64,000 nucleotides of DNA from Colwellia chukchiensis (GTDB taxonomy: Bacteria; Pseudomonadota; Gammaproteobacteria; Enterobacterales; Alteromonadaceae): contig NZ_NBOC01000001.1 in assembly GCF_002104455.1 (NCBI RefSeq), positions 248,001 to 312,000 of the forward strand, read 5' to 3'. Position numbers and translations under genes: made by a program. Below the pieces are notes generated by a model. It was not told the DNA's origin, made no database searches, and saw only the letters and a program-made list of their open reading frames with translations. Shown here piece after piece: positions 8,858-19,129 of the stretch. The stretch's first letter is position 1, and each line of letters begins with the position of its first letter.

Positions 8858-9322
8858 ATGAACGTCATAGAAGCTAACTTTGATGCAACCGGCAAAAAAT
8901 TTGCCATTGTCGTAGCCCGTTTTAATAGTTTTGTGGTTGAAAGTTTACTTGAAGGTGCAGTTGATGCGCTTAAACGCCAAGGCAATGTTGCCGATAGCGA
9001 CATTACTGTTATTCGTGTGCCTGGCGCGTATGAGTTACCAGTAGCCGCAAAAAAAATCGCCGCTAAAGGTGGCTTTGACGGCATTATTGCTATTGGCGCC
9101 GTGATTCGTGGTGGTACTCCTCACTTTGATTTTGTTGCTGGCGAATGTAACAAAGGCTTAGCACAAGTTGCCATGGAATATACCTTACCCGTAGCCTTTG
9201 GGGTAATTACCACAGATACCATAGAACAAGCAATTGACCGTGCTGGCCTCAAAGTAGGTAATAAAGGTGCTGAAGCCGCCTTAAGCGCGTTAGAAATGGT
9301 TAATGTGCTCGACAAGTTATAA
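8858..9322 (+). CDS. ribH: 6,7-dimethyl-8-ribityllumazine synthase
   Basis: Condenses 5-amino-6-ribitylaminouracil with 3,4-dihydroxybutanone phosphate in riboflavin synthesis. 154 residues, full length. Signatures: [16 protein letters not shown] near the N-terminus, RVPGAYELP, and the catalytic [12 protein letters not shown] with its His. It begins a ribH-nusB-thiL-pgpA run, a common gammaproteobacterial order. Other rib genes are not in the window, and I saw no FMN riboswitch upstream. Confidence 0.97.
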   Translation: MNVIEANFDATGKKFAIVVARFNSFVVESLLEGAVDALKRQGNVADSDITVIRVPGAYELPVAAKKIAAKGGFDGIIAIGAVIRGGTPHFDFVAGECNKGLAQVAMEYTLPVAFGVITTDTIEQAIDRAGLKVGNKGAEAALSALEMVNVLDKL

Positions 9323-9334
9323 CAGGATATATTT

Positions 9335-9751
9335 GTGAAACCATCACCTAGAAGAAAAGCCAGAGAGTTGGCAGTGCAAGCGGTATATTCTTGGCAATTA
9401 AGTCAAAATAATGTCGCGGAAATTGAAAGCAATTTCTTGCAAGAAAATAGCGCACGTCGTTTTGATATTGCTTATTTTCAACAGTTATTTCGTGGTGTAT
9501 CAACCCGAATTGGTAGCCTCGATGAAAAAATATCACCCCATGTTGACCGACCGCTTGCGGATATTGACCAGGTAGAGAAAGCCATTTTACGCGTGGCAGT
9601 TTATGAGTTAGCAGATTGTCAAGAGGTCCCTTACCGCGTCATTATTAACGAAGCCATAGAATTAGCCAAAGCATTTGCGGCCGATGATAGCCACAAATTT
9701 GTTAATGGTGTCTTAGATAAAGTGGTTAAGTTAGAACGTCCGAACGAATAA
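9335..9751 (+). CDS. nusB: Transcription antitermination factor NusB
   Basis: RNA-binding helical protein of the NusB-NusE (S10) complex, needed for rRNA antitermination. 138 residues, GTG start at 9335, twelve bases after ribH. The N-terminus [18 protein letters not shown] and the C-terminal [16 protein letters not shown] ... FVNGVLDK are typical. Confidence 0.97.
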   Translation: MKPSPRRKARELAVQAVYSWQLSQNNVAEIESNFLQENSARRFDIAYFQQLFRGVSTRIGSLDEKISPHVDRPLADIDQVEKAILRVAVYELADCQEVPYRVIINEAIELAKAFAADDSHKFVNGVLDKVVKLERPNE

Positions 9752-9782
9752 TCAATATTGGCTGGTAAAATTGGGTGGTAAT

Positions 9783-10763
9783 ATGAAAGAGTTTGAATTA
9801 ATCAGGCGCTACTTTACTGAGCAAGTGATTAAGCGCAAAGATGTGGTGATTGGTATTGGCGATGACTGCGCCATTGTTAGCCCTTCAGAGCGACAAAATA
9901 TTGCCATCGCCACTGATACCTTAGTGGCTGGTGTGCATTTTCCTGAAGGCACTAGTGCCCGTGCCATTGGTCATAAGGCCATTGCCGTAAACCTTTCAGA
10001 TCTTGCCGCAATGGGCGCCGAGCCAACCTGGATATCACTGGCGATCACTATGCCAGAAGCAGATCTGGCGTGGATTGAAGCGTTTTGCCAAGGCGTATTT
10101 GAGCTGTGCGAATTTTATAATGTGCAGCTCATCGGTGGTGACACCACGCGCGGACCATTAAGTATTACCGTAACAGCGCAAGGTTTGATCCCTAAAGATC
10201 GTCACCTAACGCGCTCTGGTGCGAAATCCGGCGATTGGATTTATGTAACAGGTGAGATCGGTGATGCCGCGTTAGCGCTTAAACATGTTTTTGGCGAAGT
10301 CGTGGTAGCAGATGAGTTTCTTGATGATGTGCGCAAAAGTTTAGACTTTCCTAAGCCACGCGTGCTGGCAGGGCAAGCGTTGCGAGAATATGCAACTGCC
10401 GCAATTGATTTATCCGACGGCTTAATTGCTGATATTGGTCATATTTGCAAAGCGTCAAAGGTTGGCGCCAATATCGTGTTAGAAGACTTACCTACCTCTA
10501 ACGCCCTACGCGAGACAGTAGGTACTGAACAAGCCTACGAGTTAGCCTTGGCGGGCGGCGATGACTATGAGTTGCTGTTTACTGTTTCCGAAAATAACCG
10601 TGTTGGCATGGAAACCGCGTTAGCCAATACGGGTAATATCATCACTTGCATTGGTCAAATCAATGGCAGTGAAAAAATCAGCACAACCTTAAATAGCAAG
10701 TCAGTGTCAATCAATGCGAAAAGCTATGAGCACTTTGCTAATAATCAAAACAGTAAAGACTAA
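9783..10763 (+). CDS. thiL: Thiamine-monophosphate kinase
   Basis: Phosphorylates thiamine phosphate to the active diphosphate. I chose ATG 9783 (MKEFELIRRYF), the family N-terminus; a TTG four codons earlier is less likely. There are ATP/Mg motifs IGDDCAIV and TDTLVAGVHF, then SDLAAMGAEP, GGDTTRGP and DLSDGL. 326 residues, full length. It is followed two bases later by pgpA. Confidence 0.96.
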   Translation: MKEFELIRRYFTEQVIKRKDVVIGIGDDCAIVSPSERQNIAIATDTLVAGVHFPEGTSARAIGHKAIAVNLSDLAAMGAEPTWISLAITMPEADLAWIEAFCQGVFELCEFYNVQLIGGDTTRGPLSITVTAQGLIPKDRHLTRSGAKSGDWIYVTGEIGDAALALKHVFGEVVVADEFLDDVRKSLDFPKPRVLAGQALREYATAAIDLSDGLIADIGHICKASKVGANIVLEDLPTSNALRETVGTEQAYELALAGGDDYELLFTVSENNRVGMETALANTGNIITCIGQINGSEKISTTLNSKSVSINAKSYEHFANNQNSKD

Positions 10764-10765
10764 GC

Positions 10766-11236
10766 ATGAGTAAGTCGACGGCAAACTTTCGCTTGTCTGA
10801 TCCTATTCACTTCCTAGCCTTAGGCTTTGGTAGTGGTTTGGCACCAAAAGCACCGGGTACATTTGGCACTTTAGCCGCAATACCTTTACTTTTGCTGATG
10901 GCGCCACTAACACCAAGCATCTATCTATTATTGCTGGTACTGATGAGCGTTGCAGGTATTTATATTTGCGGTAAAGCCGCTGCGGATGTTGGTGTGCCGG
11001 ATCATGGCGCAATCGTCTGGGATGAAGTGGTTGGCTTATTAATCACTATGTTTTTAATACCACTTAGCTGGCAATCGCTGTTACTCGGTTTTTTGCTGTT
11101 TCGATTTTTCGATATTTTAAAGCCTTGGCCAATATCTTTCTTTGATAAAAACTGCCACGGCGGCTTAGGCATTATGTTAGATGACATTGTTGCCGGTATC
11201 GTCGCCTGGGCGATCATGATGGTGATTTTTTACTGA
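10766..11236 (+). CDS. pgpA: Phosphatidylglycerophosphatase A
   Basis: Inner-membrane phosphatase making phosphatidylglycerol from its phosphate. 156 residues with the N-terminal signature GLAPKAPGTFGT, the WDEVVG motif, RFFDILKPWPI, and several hydrophobic helices. Last gene of the ribH-nusB-thiL-pgpA run and convergent with serA; a family A repeat lies between them. Confidence 0.95.
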   Translation: MSKSTANFRLSDPIHFLALGFGSGLAPKAPGTFGTLAAIPLLLLMAPLTPSIYLLLLVLMSVAGIYICGKAAADVGVPDHGAIVWDEVVGLLITMFLIPLSWQSLLLGFLLFRFFDILKPWPISFFDKNCHGGLGIMLDDIVAGIVAWAIMMVIFY

Positions 11237-11239
11237 CAG

Positions 11240-11435
11240 CTAAAACCCAAAATTCAAGCTGTAAGCTTTAAGCTGTCAGTTTGAAGCTGTCAATAAAACA
11301 CCAAAATCACAGCTGTAAGCCTAAACCCAAGCTGTAAGCTGTCAGTTTAAAGCTATCAGCAACCCCATAAACCCATCTGCATGGTACTGATTTGCACTTG
11401 TTGTTACTGACGGCTTATAACTTAAAGCTAATTTT
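11240..11435. repeat. Family A inverted-repeat element (pgpA-serA)
   Basis: Several forward AGCTGTAAGC...AGCTGTCAGTTT copies followed by an inverted counterpart (ACTGACGGCTTATAACTTAAAGCT begins at about 11407). The element fills the gap between convergent genes and could fold into a long hairpin. Related copies occur at 13.43, 14.36, 20.43, 59.07, 60.6 and 62.5 kb. Confidence 0.75.
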
Positions 11436-11443
11436 TTTGGTCT

Positions 11444-12673
11444 TTAGTGTAAAAGACGTACGCGAATCGTAGCATCAATTTGCTTTAACTCTTTTAATGC
11501 TAATTCACGGCTTTCGGCTTCAATATCAATTACCACATAACCAATTTGCTCAGCGGTTTGTAGGTATTGCGCGGCTATGTTGATGTTATGCTCGGCAAAC
11601 ATTTGGTTAATTTTGGTTAACACCCCAGGCTGGTTGCGGTGAATGTGCAACAAACGGCTAGTGCCAACATGCTCAGGTAAAGATACTTCAGGAAAGTTAA
11701 CCGCAGATAAGGTTGAGCCATTATCAGAGTATTTTGCCAGCTTACTGGCCACTTCTAGGCCAATATTCTCTTGTGCTTCTTTAGTGCTGCCACCAATGTG
11801 CGGGGTTAAAATCACATTGTCAAAAGCGCGTAATGGGCTGATAAACTCTTCGTCGTTGCCTTTGGGCTCAACAGGGAAGACATCAATGGCAGCGCCTGCT
11901 ACTTTTTTATTCGCTAAGGCATCAGCTAAGGCGTCAATATCAACCACAGTGCCGCGCGAGGCGTTGATAAAAATAACGCCATCTTTCATTACTTCAAACT
12001 CTGCCGCGCCCATCATGTTCTTGGTTTGCGGTGTTTCTGGCACATGCAAGCTGATCACATCGGCTTCTTTTAACAGTGCTGTCATGCTTGGTGCTTGGCT
12101 GGCATTACCAAGTGGTAACTTAGTTTCAATATCAAAAAATCGCACTTTCATGCCTAAGGTTTCCGCTAAAATGCCTAATTGTGTGCCAATGTGGCCATAG
12201 CCAATAATACCTAAGGTTTTACCACGCGCTTCTACTGAGCCAAGCGCTGACTTATTCCACACGCCGCGATGGGCAAGGGCACTTTTTTCTGGAATGCCGC
12301 GCAATAGTAATAAGGTTTCTCCTAACACTAACTCGGCAACCGAACGGGTATTTGAAAATGGCGCGTTAAATACCGGAATACCAAACGCTTGTGCTGCGGC
12401 TTTATCCACTTGGTTAGTGCCGATACAAAAACAACCAATCGCCACTAGCTTTTTGGCATGGCTTAGCACCTTTTTATTTAAGTCGGTGCGAGAACGAATA
12501 CCAATAAAGTGAACATCGCTAATTTTCGCAATTAACTCAGCTTCAGTTAGTGAGGTTTTAAGATACTCAATATTGGAATAGCCTTTGGCTTTTAACTCTT
12601 CAAGCGCGCTTTGGTGCACACCTTCTAGCAGTAGGATCTTAATTTTGTCTTTCGCTAATGAATTGTGGCTCAT
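11444..12673 (-). CDS. serA: D-3-phosphoglycerate dehydrogenase
   Basis: First step of serine synthesis: oxidises 3-phosphoglycerate with NAD. 409 residues, the E. coli-type length with one C-terminal ACT domain (HIHRNQPGVLTKINQMFAEH, about 335-409) for serine feedback. The NAD-binding Rossmann motif GIIGYGHIGTQLG is near residue 155, followed by INASRGTVVD and the catalytic HIGGST. rpiA is upstream in the same direction, the E. coli order. Confidence 0.97.
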   Translation of the reverse strand: MSHNSLAKDKIKILLLEGVHQSALEELKAKGYSNIEYLKTSLTEAELIAKISDVHFIGIRSRTDLNKKVLSHAKKLVAIGCFCIGTNQVDKAAAQAFGIPVFNAPFSNTRSVAELVLGETLLLLRGIPEKSALAHRGVWNKSALGSVEARGKTLGIIGYGHIGTQLGILAETLGMKVRFFDIETKLPLGNASQAPSMTALLKEADVISLHVPETPQTKNMMGAAEFEVMKDGVIFINASRGTVVDIDALADALANKKVAGAAIDVFPVEPKGNDEEFISPLRAFDNVILTPHIGGSTKEAQENIGLEVASKLAKYSDNGSTLSAVNFPEVSLPEHVGTSRLLHIHRNQPGVLTKINQMFAEHNINIAAQYLQTAEQIGYVVIDIEAESRELALKELKQIDATIRVRLLH

Positions 12674-12754
12674 GGTTATTTAACTTCTCTTGATAAAAAA
12701 CGCTTTAGATGGCTAGATTTCTAAACTAGCATATAGTGTATAAACTCTAAAGTG

Positions 12755-13411
12755 TTATTTTATAATTTTTGCCCCATCAGCACTACCGATAATTAAGACA
12801 TCAGCACCACGGTTAGCAAACAAACCATTGGTGACCACTCCTGCTAAGGCATTAATGCTGTTTTCTAACGTTTTTGGGTCAATAATAGATAAGTTATGTA
12901 CATCGAGAATAACATTGCCATTGTCGGTAACTACCCCTTGGCGATAAACCGGATCACCGCCGAGTTTTACTAATTCTCTGGCGACATAACTGCGCGCCAT
13001 CGGGATCACCTCAACCGGTAGCGGAAAACGCCCTAAAATAGGTACTTGCTTGCTATTATCAGCAATACAAACAAAACTTTTCGCTACGGCAGCAACAATT
13101 TTTTCACGGGTCAGTGCGGCGCCACCGCCTTTGATCATTTGCATGTGTGGATTGACTTCATCGGCGCCATCAACATAGACATCAATGCCGTCAACATGGT
13201 TTAAATCAAATACCTCAATGCCGTGCGCGATTAAGCGCTCAGTAGAGGCATCAGAGCTCGAAACCGCGCCAACAATGTTATCTTTCATTGTTGCCAGCGC
13301 ATCAATAAAATGGTTGACTGTTGAGCCAGTACCAACACCTACTATGGTGTCTGCTTTTATATAGTCTAGCGCTTTTATCGCCGCCGCTTTTTTCATCTCG
13401 TCTTGAGTCAT
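12755..13411 (-). CDS. rpiA: Ribose-5-phosphate isomerase A
   Basis: Interconverts ribose 5-phosphate and ribulose 5-phosphate in the pentose phosphate pathway. 218 residues, full length. Motifs: [13 protein letters not shown] near the N-terminus, DGADEV, and [12 protein letters not shown] holding the catalytic Glu. Same strand as serA with an 81-base gap. Confidence 0.97.
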   Translation of the reverse strand: MTQDEMKKAAAIKALDYIKADTIVGVGTGSTVNHFIDALATMKDNIVGAVSSSDASTERLIAHGIEVFDLNHVDGIDVYVDGADEVNPHMQMIKGGGAALTREKIVAAVAKSFVCIADNSKQVPILGRFPLPVEVIPMARSYVARELVKLGGDPVYRQGVVTDNGNVILDVHNLSIIDPKTLENSINALAGVVTNGLFANRGADVLIIGSADGAKIIK

Positions 13412-13427
13412 GGGGAAACCTTAGGTT

Positions 13428-13636
13428 TAAGCTATCAGTTAAAAGAAAGCTGTAAGTTTTAAGCTTTCAGTAAAAAGTATTACGGGGTAGTTTAAAGCTT
13501 TACGCGAACAGTTAAAAGAAAGCTGTAAGCTTTAAGCGGTCAGCTTTCAGTTAAAACAAAAGAAAACAAGCACCCACTCTGATGATTTTGAGCTCTTTGG
13601 CTGTTACTGACAGCTTAGAACTTAAAGCTTACAGCT
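13428..13636. repeat. Family A inverted-repeat elements (rpiA-fau)
   Basis: Two partly overlapping forward copies (AAGCTGTAAGTTTTAAGC; AAGCTGTAAGCTTTAAGC) and an inverted copy (CTGACAGCTTAGAACTTAAA) around the conserved core ACAAGCACCCACTCTGA. They fill the gap between two minus-strand genes. Confidence 0.75.
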
Positions 13637-14288
13637 GAGGTTTTAGTTTAAAGCTAAAATGCTTGCTCGGGGTAATTATTTCCGGCAGTGGAATATCCCA
13701 ATGCTCGCTTGCTATGGCAGTTACACGCTGGCAATCGTGTGCTAAGCCAATAGGGTAGGGCTTGCTCTTTTTATTGGCTTGAAAGTGTTGATACCAATGC
13801 TGCAAGGTTCTGTCGTAAAAGCCGCCGCCCATACCTAAACGTGCGCCGGTGTCATCAAAGGCCACTAATGGCGTGCAAATAATATCGATTTGCGTTGGTA
13901 ATATAACGTTTCTGACATCGAGTTTTGGCTCGCCAATACCAAACCGGTTTTTCACTAATGGGGTATGCGGCTGATAATGTAAGAATAATAAATGCCCAGC
14001 ACTAAACGGATGCACCACTGGTAAATAAACGTTTTTACCTTGCTGCCAACACCAATCAATTAATTGTTGAGTATTTACCTCACCGTCATTACTTAAATAT
14101 AAGGCAATACTTGTCGCCGCCTGTATTTTTTTGTGATCACAAAATCGTGCCAATAAACTTATCGCCGCGGCATCTTGCTGCGCTAACGTTAATTGTTGAC
14201 GCTGCTGCCTGACTTGTTGACGCAGCAATTGCCGGCTTTGTTTTGTTTTAAGATCAGCTTGCTCAGATGTTGCAATAAAACCACTCAC
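13629..14288 (-). CDS. fau: 5-formyltetrahydrofolate cyclo-ligase
   Basis: Converts 5-formyl-THF to 5,10-methenyl-THF using ATP. 219 residues. The N-terminal LRQQVRQQRQQLT, YLSNDGEVNTQQLI, and the C-terminal GARLGMGGGFYDRTL motif are diagnostic. In many gammaproteobacteria 6S RNA and zapA lie just upstream; here that position is taken by dtpT, and no 6S-like sequence is visible in the 100-base gap. Confidence 0.95.
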   Translation of the reverse strand: MSGFIATSEQADLKTKQSRQLLRQQVRQQRQQLTLAQQDAAAISLLARFCDHKKIQAATSIALYLSNDGEVNTQQLIDWCWQQGKNVYLPVVHPFSAGHLLFLHYQPHTPLVKNRFGIGEPKLDVRNVILPTQIDIICTPLVAFDDTGARLGMGGGFYDRTLQHWYQHFQANKKSKPYPIGLAHDCQRVTAIASEHWDIPLPEIITPSKHFSFKLKPQL

Positions 14289-14325
14289 AATAATGTATTC
14301 CCAATAAACATTAAAATGCAGCCAT

Positions 14326-14361
14326 AAAAAAACGAGTAATAACTAAATATTACTCGTTTTT
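14326..14361 (-). terminator. Terminator downstream of dtpT
   Basis: A 13-bp perfect stem (AAAAACGAGTAAT / ATTACTCGTTTTT) with an 8-base loop. On the minus strand it lies 31 bases after the dtpT stop and ends in a U-run, so it should end the dtpT transcript before fau. The T-run on the plus side makes it possibly bidirectional. Confidence 0.85.
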
Positions 14362-14391
14362 ACTGACAGCTTACAGCTTCTCAATTATTGA

Positions 14392-15825
14392 TTATTTATC
14401 AGAAATACCTTCATGAGTCGCCGTTACTGCAATTTCTTCTTCGATTTTTTCATCGATATCATGGCTGGTATCGCCTTCAGCGCCGTGCATCCACTTAACC
14501 AGTTTACCTGCCATTAAGAAAATAATGATACCGGTTACTAGTGCTGCTGAGCCTACGCCCATGAAAATATTGGCAGCATTGTCGACCATTTCTTGTCCTT
14601 CACCAACAAACGAACCAATAAAGGCCGCTAACCAGTTTGAAAGCGCAGTAAAGAAGAACCAAATACCCATTAATAACGAGGTAAATTTAAGTGGTGCTAA
14701 TTTCGTTACCATCGACAAGCCAATTGGCGATAAACACAACTCACCTAAAGTATGGAAAAGGTATGCAAACACTAAAAATAGCATGCTGACTTTAACCGTA
14801 ACATCACCACCTTGTACCATGGTTGCCCATAACATTACAAAGAAACCTAAGGCTAAAAACACCATGGCGAGTGCAAACTTCTTCGGCGAAGTTGGCTCTT
14901 TATCACCCATTTTTACCCAAACTGAGGCGACAACTGGTGCTAGCATAATAATAAACATAGCGTTTAACGACTGAAACGACGACGCAGCAACTTCATAGCC
15001 AAAAATAGTACGGTCGGTAAAGTCAGAGGCATAAATAGTAAATAAACCACCGGCTTGTTCAAAACCAGCCCAGAAAATCACCGAGAACATACTCATGATC
15101 AAAATGACCTTCATGCGGTCAAAATCTTCAGAGGTTAATGGTGCGTGTGCTTCTTTTTTGCCGTCGGTGCGTTTAGCTGACGGTTCAATACCAATGTCAC
15201 CTAAGTATTTTTTCGCAAACAATAATTGCAAGGTTAAACCAATTAACATACCACAACCGGCTAAAATAAAGCCGTAATGCCAGTTAACTTGCTCACCAAT
15301 TACACCAACAGAAAGCGGCGCTAAGAATGCACCAAGGTTAATACCCATGTAGAAAATAGTGAACGCACCATCACGGCGATGATCACCCTCTTCATATAGG
15401 TCACCTACTAAACTTGATACATTGGCTTTAAACAAGCCGTTACCAATAACAATTAGCGTCAAACCAAGATAAAAAACGTTTTCTTCCATGCCAGCTAACA
15501 TGGTTTTAGGAATACCTAAGGTAAAGTAACCTAATGAAAAAACGATACCACCAATAATAATAGCTCTACGCTGACCAAGAAAGTTATCTGCTAGCCAACC
15601 ACCAATGACAGGTGTTAAATACACCGCCATGGTAAAGGTACCGTATAAACTTAATGCTTGTGCATTAGTCCAGCCAAAACCACCGTCTTGAACGCTAGCT
15701 ACCAAATAAAGTACCAAAAGGGCACGCATGCCGTAATAACCGAAACGTTCCCACATTTCGGTTCCGAATAAAAGAAACAGTCCTTTCGGGTGACCGAAAA
15801 TCGTGCCTGCTGTAGGTGTTGTCAT
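14392..15825 (-). CDS. dtpT: POT/PTR2 proton-coupled di/tripeptide transporter
   Basis: Inner-membrane MFS peptide importer. 477 residues with roughly 14 hydrophobic segments. POT signatures are visible: EMWERFGYYGMRALLVLYL near the N-terminus, and FYMGINLGAFLAPL around TM5. It is alone, with its own terminator, and transcribed divergently from the polysaccharide locus across a gap of about 520 bases. Confidence 0.93.
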   Translation of the reverse strand: MTTPTAGTIFGHPKGLFLLFGTEMWERFGYYGMRALLVLYLVASVQDGGFGWTNAQALSLYGTFTMAVYLTPVIGGWLADNFLGQRRAIIIGGIVFSLGYFTLGIPKTMLAGMEENVFYLGLTLIVIGNGLFKANVSSLVGDLYEEGDHRRDGAFTIFYMGINLGAFLAPLSVGVIGEQVNWHYGFILAGCGMLIGLTLQLLFAKKYLGDIGIEPSAKRTDGKKEAHAPLTSEDFDRMKVILIMSMFSVIFWAGFEQAGGLFTIYASDFTDRTIFGYEVAASSFQSLNAMFIIMLAPVVASVWVKMGDKEPTSPKKFALAMVFLALGFFVMLWATMVQGGDVTVKVSMLFLVFAYLFHTLGELCLSPIGLSMVTKLAPLKFTSLLMGIWFFFTALSNWLAAFIGSFVGEGQEMVDNAANIFMGVGSAALVTGIIIFLMAGKLVKWMHGAEGDTSHDIDEKIEEEIAVTATHEGISDK

Positions 15826-16349
15826 GTAGAGATTCCTTAAAAAATTATATGCTCGAAGTCATAATTATTATAATTTAGCTGATTTTTTCGGCATATTATC
15901 GAGCAAAATGTATAAACTAGCGTTAGCCAGCACGTTTTATACCTTTGCTAGCACTGAAAAACAAGAGCGCAGCGCAAATCTCTAGCCCAACAGCTGGAAA
16001 GTTATCGGCGAACTCGCAGCGTTAATTATGTTGTATAAGTAAATTTTTAATCAATAAATTCGGTGTTGCTTTGTGGGCGTTTTGTCATCGCTTTATAGCT
16101 TAACCATAAATGTTTAAATGTAAGTTTGGTAAGTGAACAAAAGCATGTAATATCAAACTCAGTAATCTAGCGGGTAAGTCAGTAATACACACTTTGCTAT
16201 ACGATTGCCCCAACTAGGCGCTCAAGCCGCAAGTTGTAAATAAAAAGTTACTTTAAACACGCTAAACATACTGCTAAACTCCACGGCAATTTAAAATCTT
16301 TTTTGTACAAAAACACGGATCTTAAGTGTATAGGAAGAAGTACCTTCAA
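15826..16349. other. Divergent intergenic region upstream of the polysaccharide locus
   Basis: About 520 bases without a convincing gene. AT-rich stretches near 15861-15880 (TAATTATTATAATTTAG) could serve as a -10 for dtpT or for leftward/rightward promoters. I looked for the ops/JUMPStart core GGCGGTAG that often precedes O-antigen loci and did not find it. A long leader for the SLBB gene is possible. Confidence 0.5.
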
Positions 16350-19061
16350 ATGATAAAGCTAATTCGCCAACTGGCATCCATCCTTGTTGTTTCAATTTTT
16401 TCATTCAGTGCGACTTCAGCACAAATTAGCCAGCAACAAATTGAGCAATTTAAAAAGCTCTCTAAACCCCAACAGCAGCAAGTTGCCAATAGTATGGGGG
16501 TTGATTTAAATGTGCTTTTGGGACAAATATCTAATGCCGATACACAAACACAGCTTTCAACAACAGAAGTAGTTCCGCGGTCAACAACTAATATGCCAGA
16601 GGAGTTACCTGAGGAATTCAAGTTTTTTGAAAATGATGAGCAACTTTTTAAACCACTGGAGCGTTTTGGTATAGATGTTTTTGCCAATGCACCAAGTACG
16701 TTTTCTCCGACCATGGATATTGCTATTCCTGAACACTATATTTTAGGTGTTGGGGATAAATTATCGGTACAGATTTATGGTAAGGAAAACCATGACTACG
16801 TATTACCAATAGCTCGCGAAGGCACCATACTTATTCCTGATGTTGGGCCCATAAAAGTGGTTGGTTTAACATTTGCCGAAATGAAGCAATTTCTTGCCGA
16901 CAAAATTAAAGCTAGAATCATAGGTGTTAATGTCGTCGTTAGTTTGGCTGAGCTGCGTTCAATGCGAGTTTTTGTCTTGGGAAGCGCCTATAAACCTGGT
17001 CCTTATACCTTGAGCTCACTATCAACAGTAACCCATGCCATTTTTGCCGCTGGAGGTATCAGTGATATTGGTTCGCTGAGGGATATTCAAGTCAAGCGCG
17101 CTGGGCAATTAGTGAAGCAAGTGGACTTATATGATCTTTTGATCAACGGAGATTCATCTGATGACATTTTATTGCAATCTGGAGATGTAGTATTCATACC
17201 AACCCAAGGCAATACAGTTTCTATTCAGGGCGAAGTACAGCGCCCAGCAATTTATGAGTTAAAAAGAGGCGATGACTTTAATAGTGTGCTAGCCATGGCA
17301 GGTGGTTTATTATCTTCAGCGTACCCGCAAGCCACTATCGTAGAACGATATAATGCAGAAAGCTTACGCAGCATAATTAATATAGATCTAACCGACCAGC
17401 AAGCGCGTGAGCAATTGCTGCAAAATGGTGATTATATCCGTGTGCTCAAAAGTTCTGGTGCTTTTCAAAAATCAATAACCATTGTCGGTGCAGTCAGTCG
17501 ACCAGGTAAATATCAATGGCAACAAAATACAAAAATATCAGACCTGTTACCAAGTATTGAATCACATCTTTTAGCTAATGCAGATTTAAACTACGCATTA
17601 ATTGTCAGGGAAGTCGATAGAGCCAAAAACATAGAGGTTTTACAGTTTAGTCTAGCCAATGCCATAGGTAACGCAGATTCTAAAGACAATATTACCTTAA
17701 GCCCTAATGATACAGTCTTAATTTTTTCCAACGTAACTAAGCATGTTGATGAGCAAGTTTCATTAGATGAGCTCGCTTATACACAAGAGCAATTATTTGC
17801 AAAGGAAAGAGAGCAAGCAAAAACTTTACATAAAGAAAAGTCGTTTTGGCTAATGTACGGTGATGAGGCTACTCAATCATCGCTAAATGGCAGCAATACC
17901 GCTGAAGAAGACTTAGTTAGTCAGTCTTTAACCGAAATGACTGGGGCTAATATTAAAGAAGAGTTGGATATTAGAGAAATCGCATTATTTTCTCGACATA
18001 GACTTTTAACACCGGTCTTAAGAAAGTTGCGTCAACAAGGTGCATCTGGACAACCAATACAGTTAATCGAAGTTGATGGTGAAGTTAAGTTTCCGGGGGT
18101 ATACCCATTGAGCAAAAATGCACGTGTCAGTGAGCTAATAGCCGCCGCTGGTGGTGTTAATGAGTCAGCATACTTAGCCCGTGCTGAAATAACTAGAAAT
18201 TCATTTAATGGAGAGCGTGCCGTTAAAAGCTCTCTCAATATTAATCTAAGTAAAGCTCTTTCTAAAGATATCGAATCGAACATAAAGCTTATCAGCAAAG
18301 ATCGCCTAAATGTTCATAAAATACCGGCATGGAGTGAAAATATCGTGGTGGAATTGCGTGGGGAATTTGTTTTTCCAGGTAAATACACTATTCGACGCGG
18401 TGAAACACTGGCTGACTTAGTTACAAAGGCAGGTGGTTTAACTGAGTATGCTAATGCTGATGGCTCGATTTTTACGCGTAAAAAATTACAACAACTGGAA
18501 CAAAAAAATCTATTAAAGCTCGCTAGCGATCTAAGAACAGAGTTAGCGTCAAAATCTTTAACAGAAAACGGCAATGCAATCTCCTATGTTGAAGCACAAA
18601 AAGTACTGGCTGATTTAACAAAGTTAAAACCTGTTGGCCGTTTAGTGATTGAGTTAGCAAAAGTTATGGATGATAACGCACAAGAAATTCTACTTGAGGG
18701 TGGTGATATTCTCTATGTGCCAACAAAAACCAACTCAATCAATGTTATTGGTCAAGTTCAGGTGAGTTCTTCACATTTATTTGATAGTAGCTTAGCTGCG
18801 GAAGACTATATTGCACAAAGTGGCGGTGTCAAAAAGCGTGCTGACGAAGATCGAATTTACATTATTTCCGCTAACGGTAGTATTAAACTGATAAACGATA
18901 ATAACTGGTTTGCCGGAACATCAAACTCAGCACTTCAACCCGGAGATACCATAGTAGTGCCGTTAGATTCAGAATATATGAATGACTTAACACTTTGGTC
19001 AACAGCAACGCAAATTATTTATAATGCAGCGGTAGCAGTTGCAGCAATTAATGGGCTTTAA
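16350..19061 (+). CDS. Large SLBB-domain polysaccharide export protein (Wza-like)
   Basis: Periplasmic/outer-membrane polysaccharide export protein. I chose ATG 16350 because it gives a classic signal peptide (MIKLIRQLASILVVSIFS...ATSA, cleaved before QISQQ); a GTG eight codons upstream would bury it. After a Gln-rich segment comes a poly-export (Wza) domain (ILGVGDKLSVQIYG, about 130-215), then repeated SLBB modules (for example VFVLGSAYKPGPYTL, VSIQGEVQRPAIYEL, VELRGEFVFPGKYTI, INVIGQVQVSSSHLF). At 903 residues it is much larger than Wza and has no lipobox, like the multi-SLBB proteins at the head of Vibrio and Alteromonadales capsule/O-antigen loci. It heads the locus with wzz and wecA. 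Confidence 0.88.
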   Translation: MIKLIRQLASILVVSIFSFSATSAQISQQQIEQFKKLSKPQQQQVANSMGVDLNVLLGQISNADTQTQLSTTEVVPRSTTNMPEELPEEFKFFENDEQLFKPLERFGIDVFANAPSTFSPTMDIAIPEHYILGVGDKLSVQIYGKENHDYVLPIAREGTILIPDVGPIKVVGLTFAEMKQFLADKIKARIIGVNVVVSLAELRSMRVFVLGSAYKPGPYTLSSLSTVTHAIFAAGGISDIGSLRDIQVKRAGQLVKQVDLYDLLINGDSSDDILLQSGDVVFIPTQGNTVSIQGEVQRPAIYELKRGDDFNSVLAMAGGLLSSAYPQATIVERYNAESLRSIINIDLTDQQAREQLLQNGDYIRVLKSSGAFQKSITIVGAVSRPGKYQWQQNTKISDLLPSIESHLLANADLNYALIVREVDRAKNIEVLQFSLANAIGNADSKDNITLSPNDTVLIFSNVTKHVDEQVSLDELAYTQEQLFAKEREQAKTLHKEKSFWLMYGDEATQSSLNGSNTAEEDLVSQSLTEMTGANIKEELDIREIALFSRHRLLTPVLRKLRQQGASGQPIQLIEVDGEVKFPGVYPLSKNARVSELIAAAGGVNESAYLARAEITRNSFNGERAVKSSLNINLSKALSKDIESNIKLISKDRLNVHKIPAWSENIVVELRGEFVFPGKYTIRRGETLADLVTKAGGLTEYANADGSIFTRKKLQQLEQKNLLKLASDLRTELASKSLTENGNAISYVEAQKVLADLTKLKPVGRLVIELAKVMDDNAQEILLEGGDILYVPTKTNSINVIGQVQVSSSHLFDSSLAAEDYIAQSGGVKKRADEDRIYIISANGSIKLINDNNWFAGTSNSALQPGDTIVVPLDSEYMNDLTLWSTATQIIYNAAVAVAAINGL

Positions 19062-19129
19062 TAAGTAAGTTGTAAGTCAAACAACTCAGCAATAATAGTT
19101 AAGCTTTATGTAAGGGAAGGTATAGCAAC

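Noticed and set aside
11643-12200. 185-codon plus-strand frame inside serA
   Set aside because: Reverse-strand shadow of serA; no ribosome site and no recognisable domain.
14289-14391. 6S RNA gene next to fau
   Set aside because: The gap is only about 100 bases and is occupied by a terminator hairpin and a family A fragment; a 6S RNA of about 180 bases does not fit.
15826-16349. JUMPStart/ops element before the polysaccharide locus
   Set aside because: Looked for GGCGGTAG and neighbours in this interval and found none, so no RfaH-type control can be claimed.
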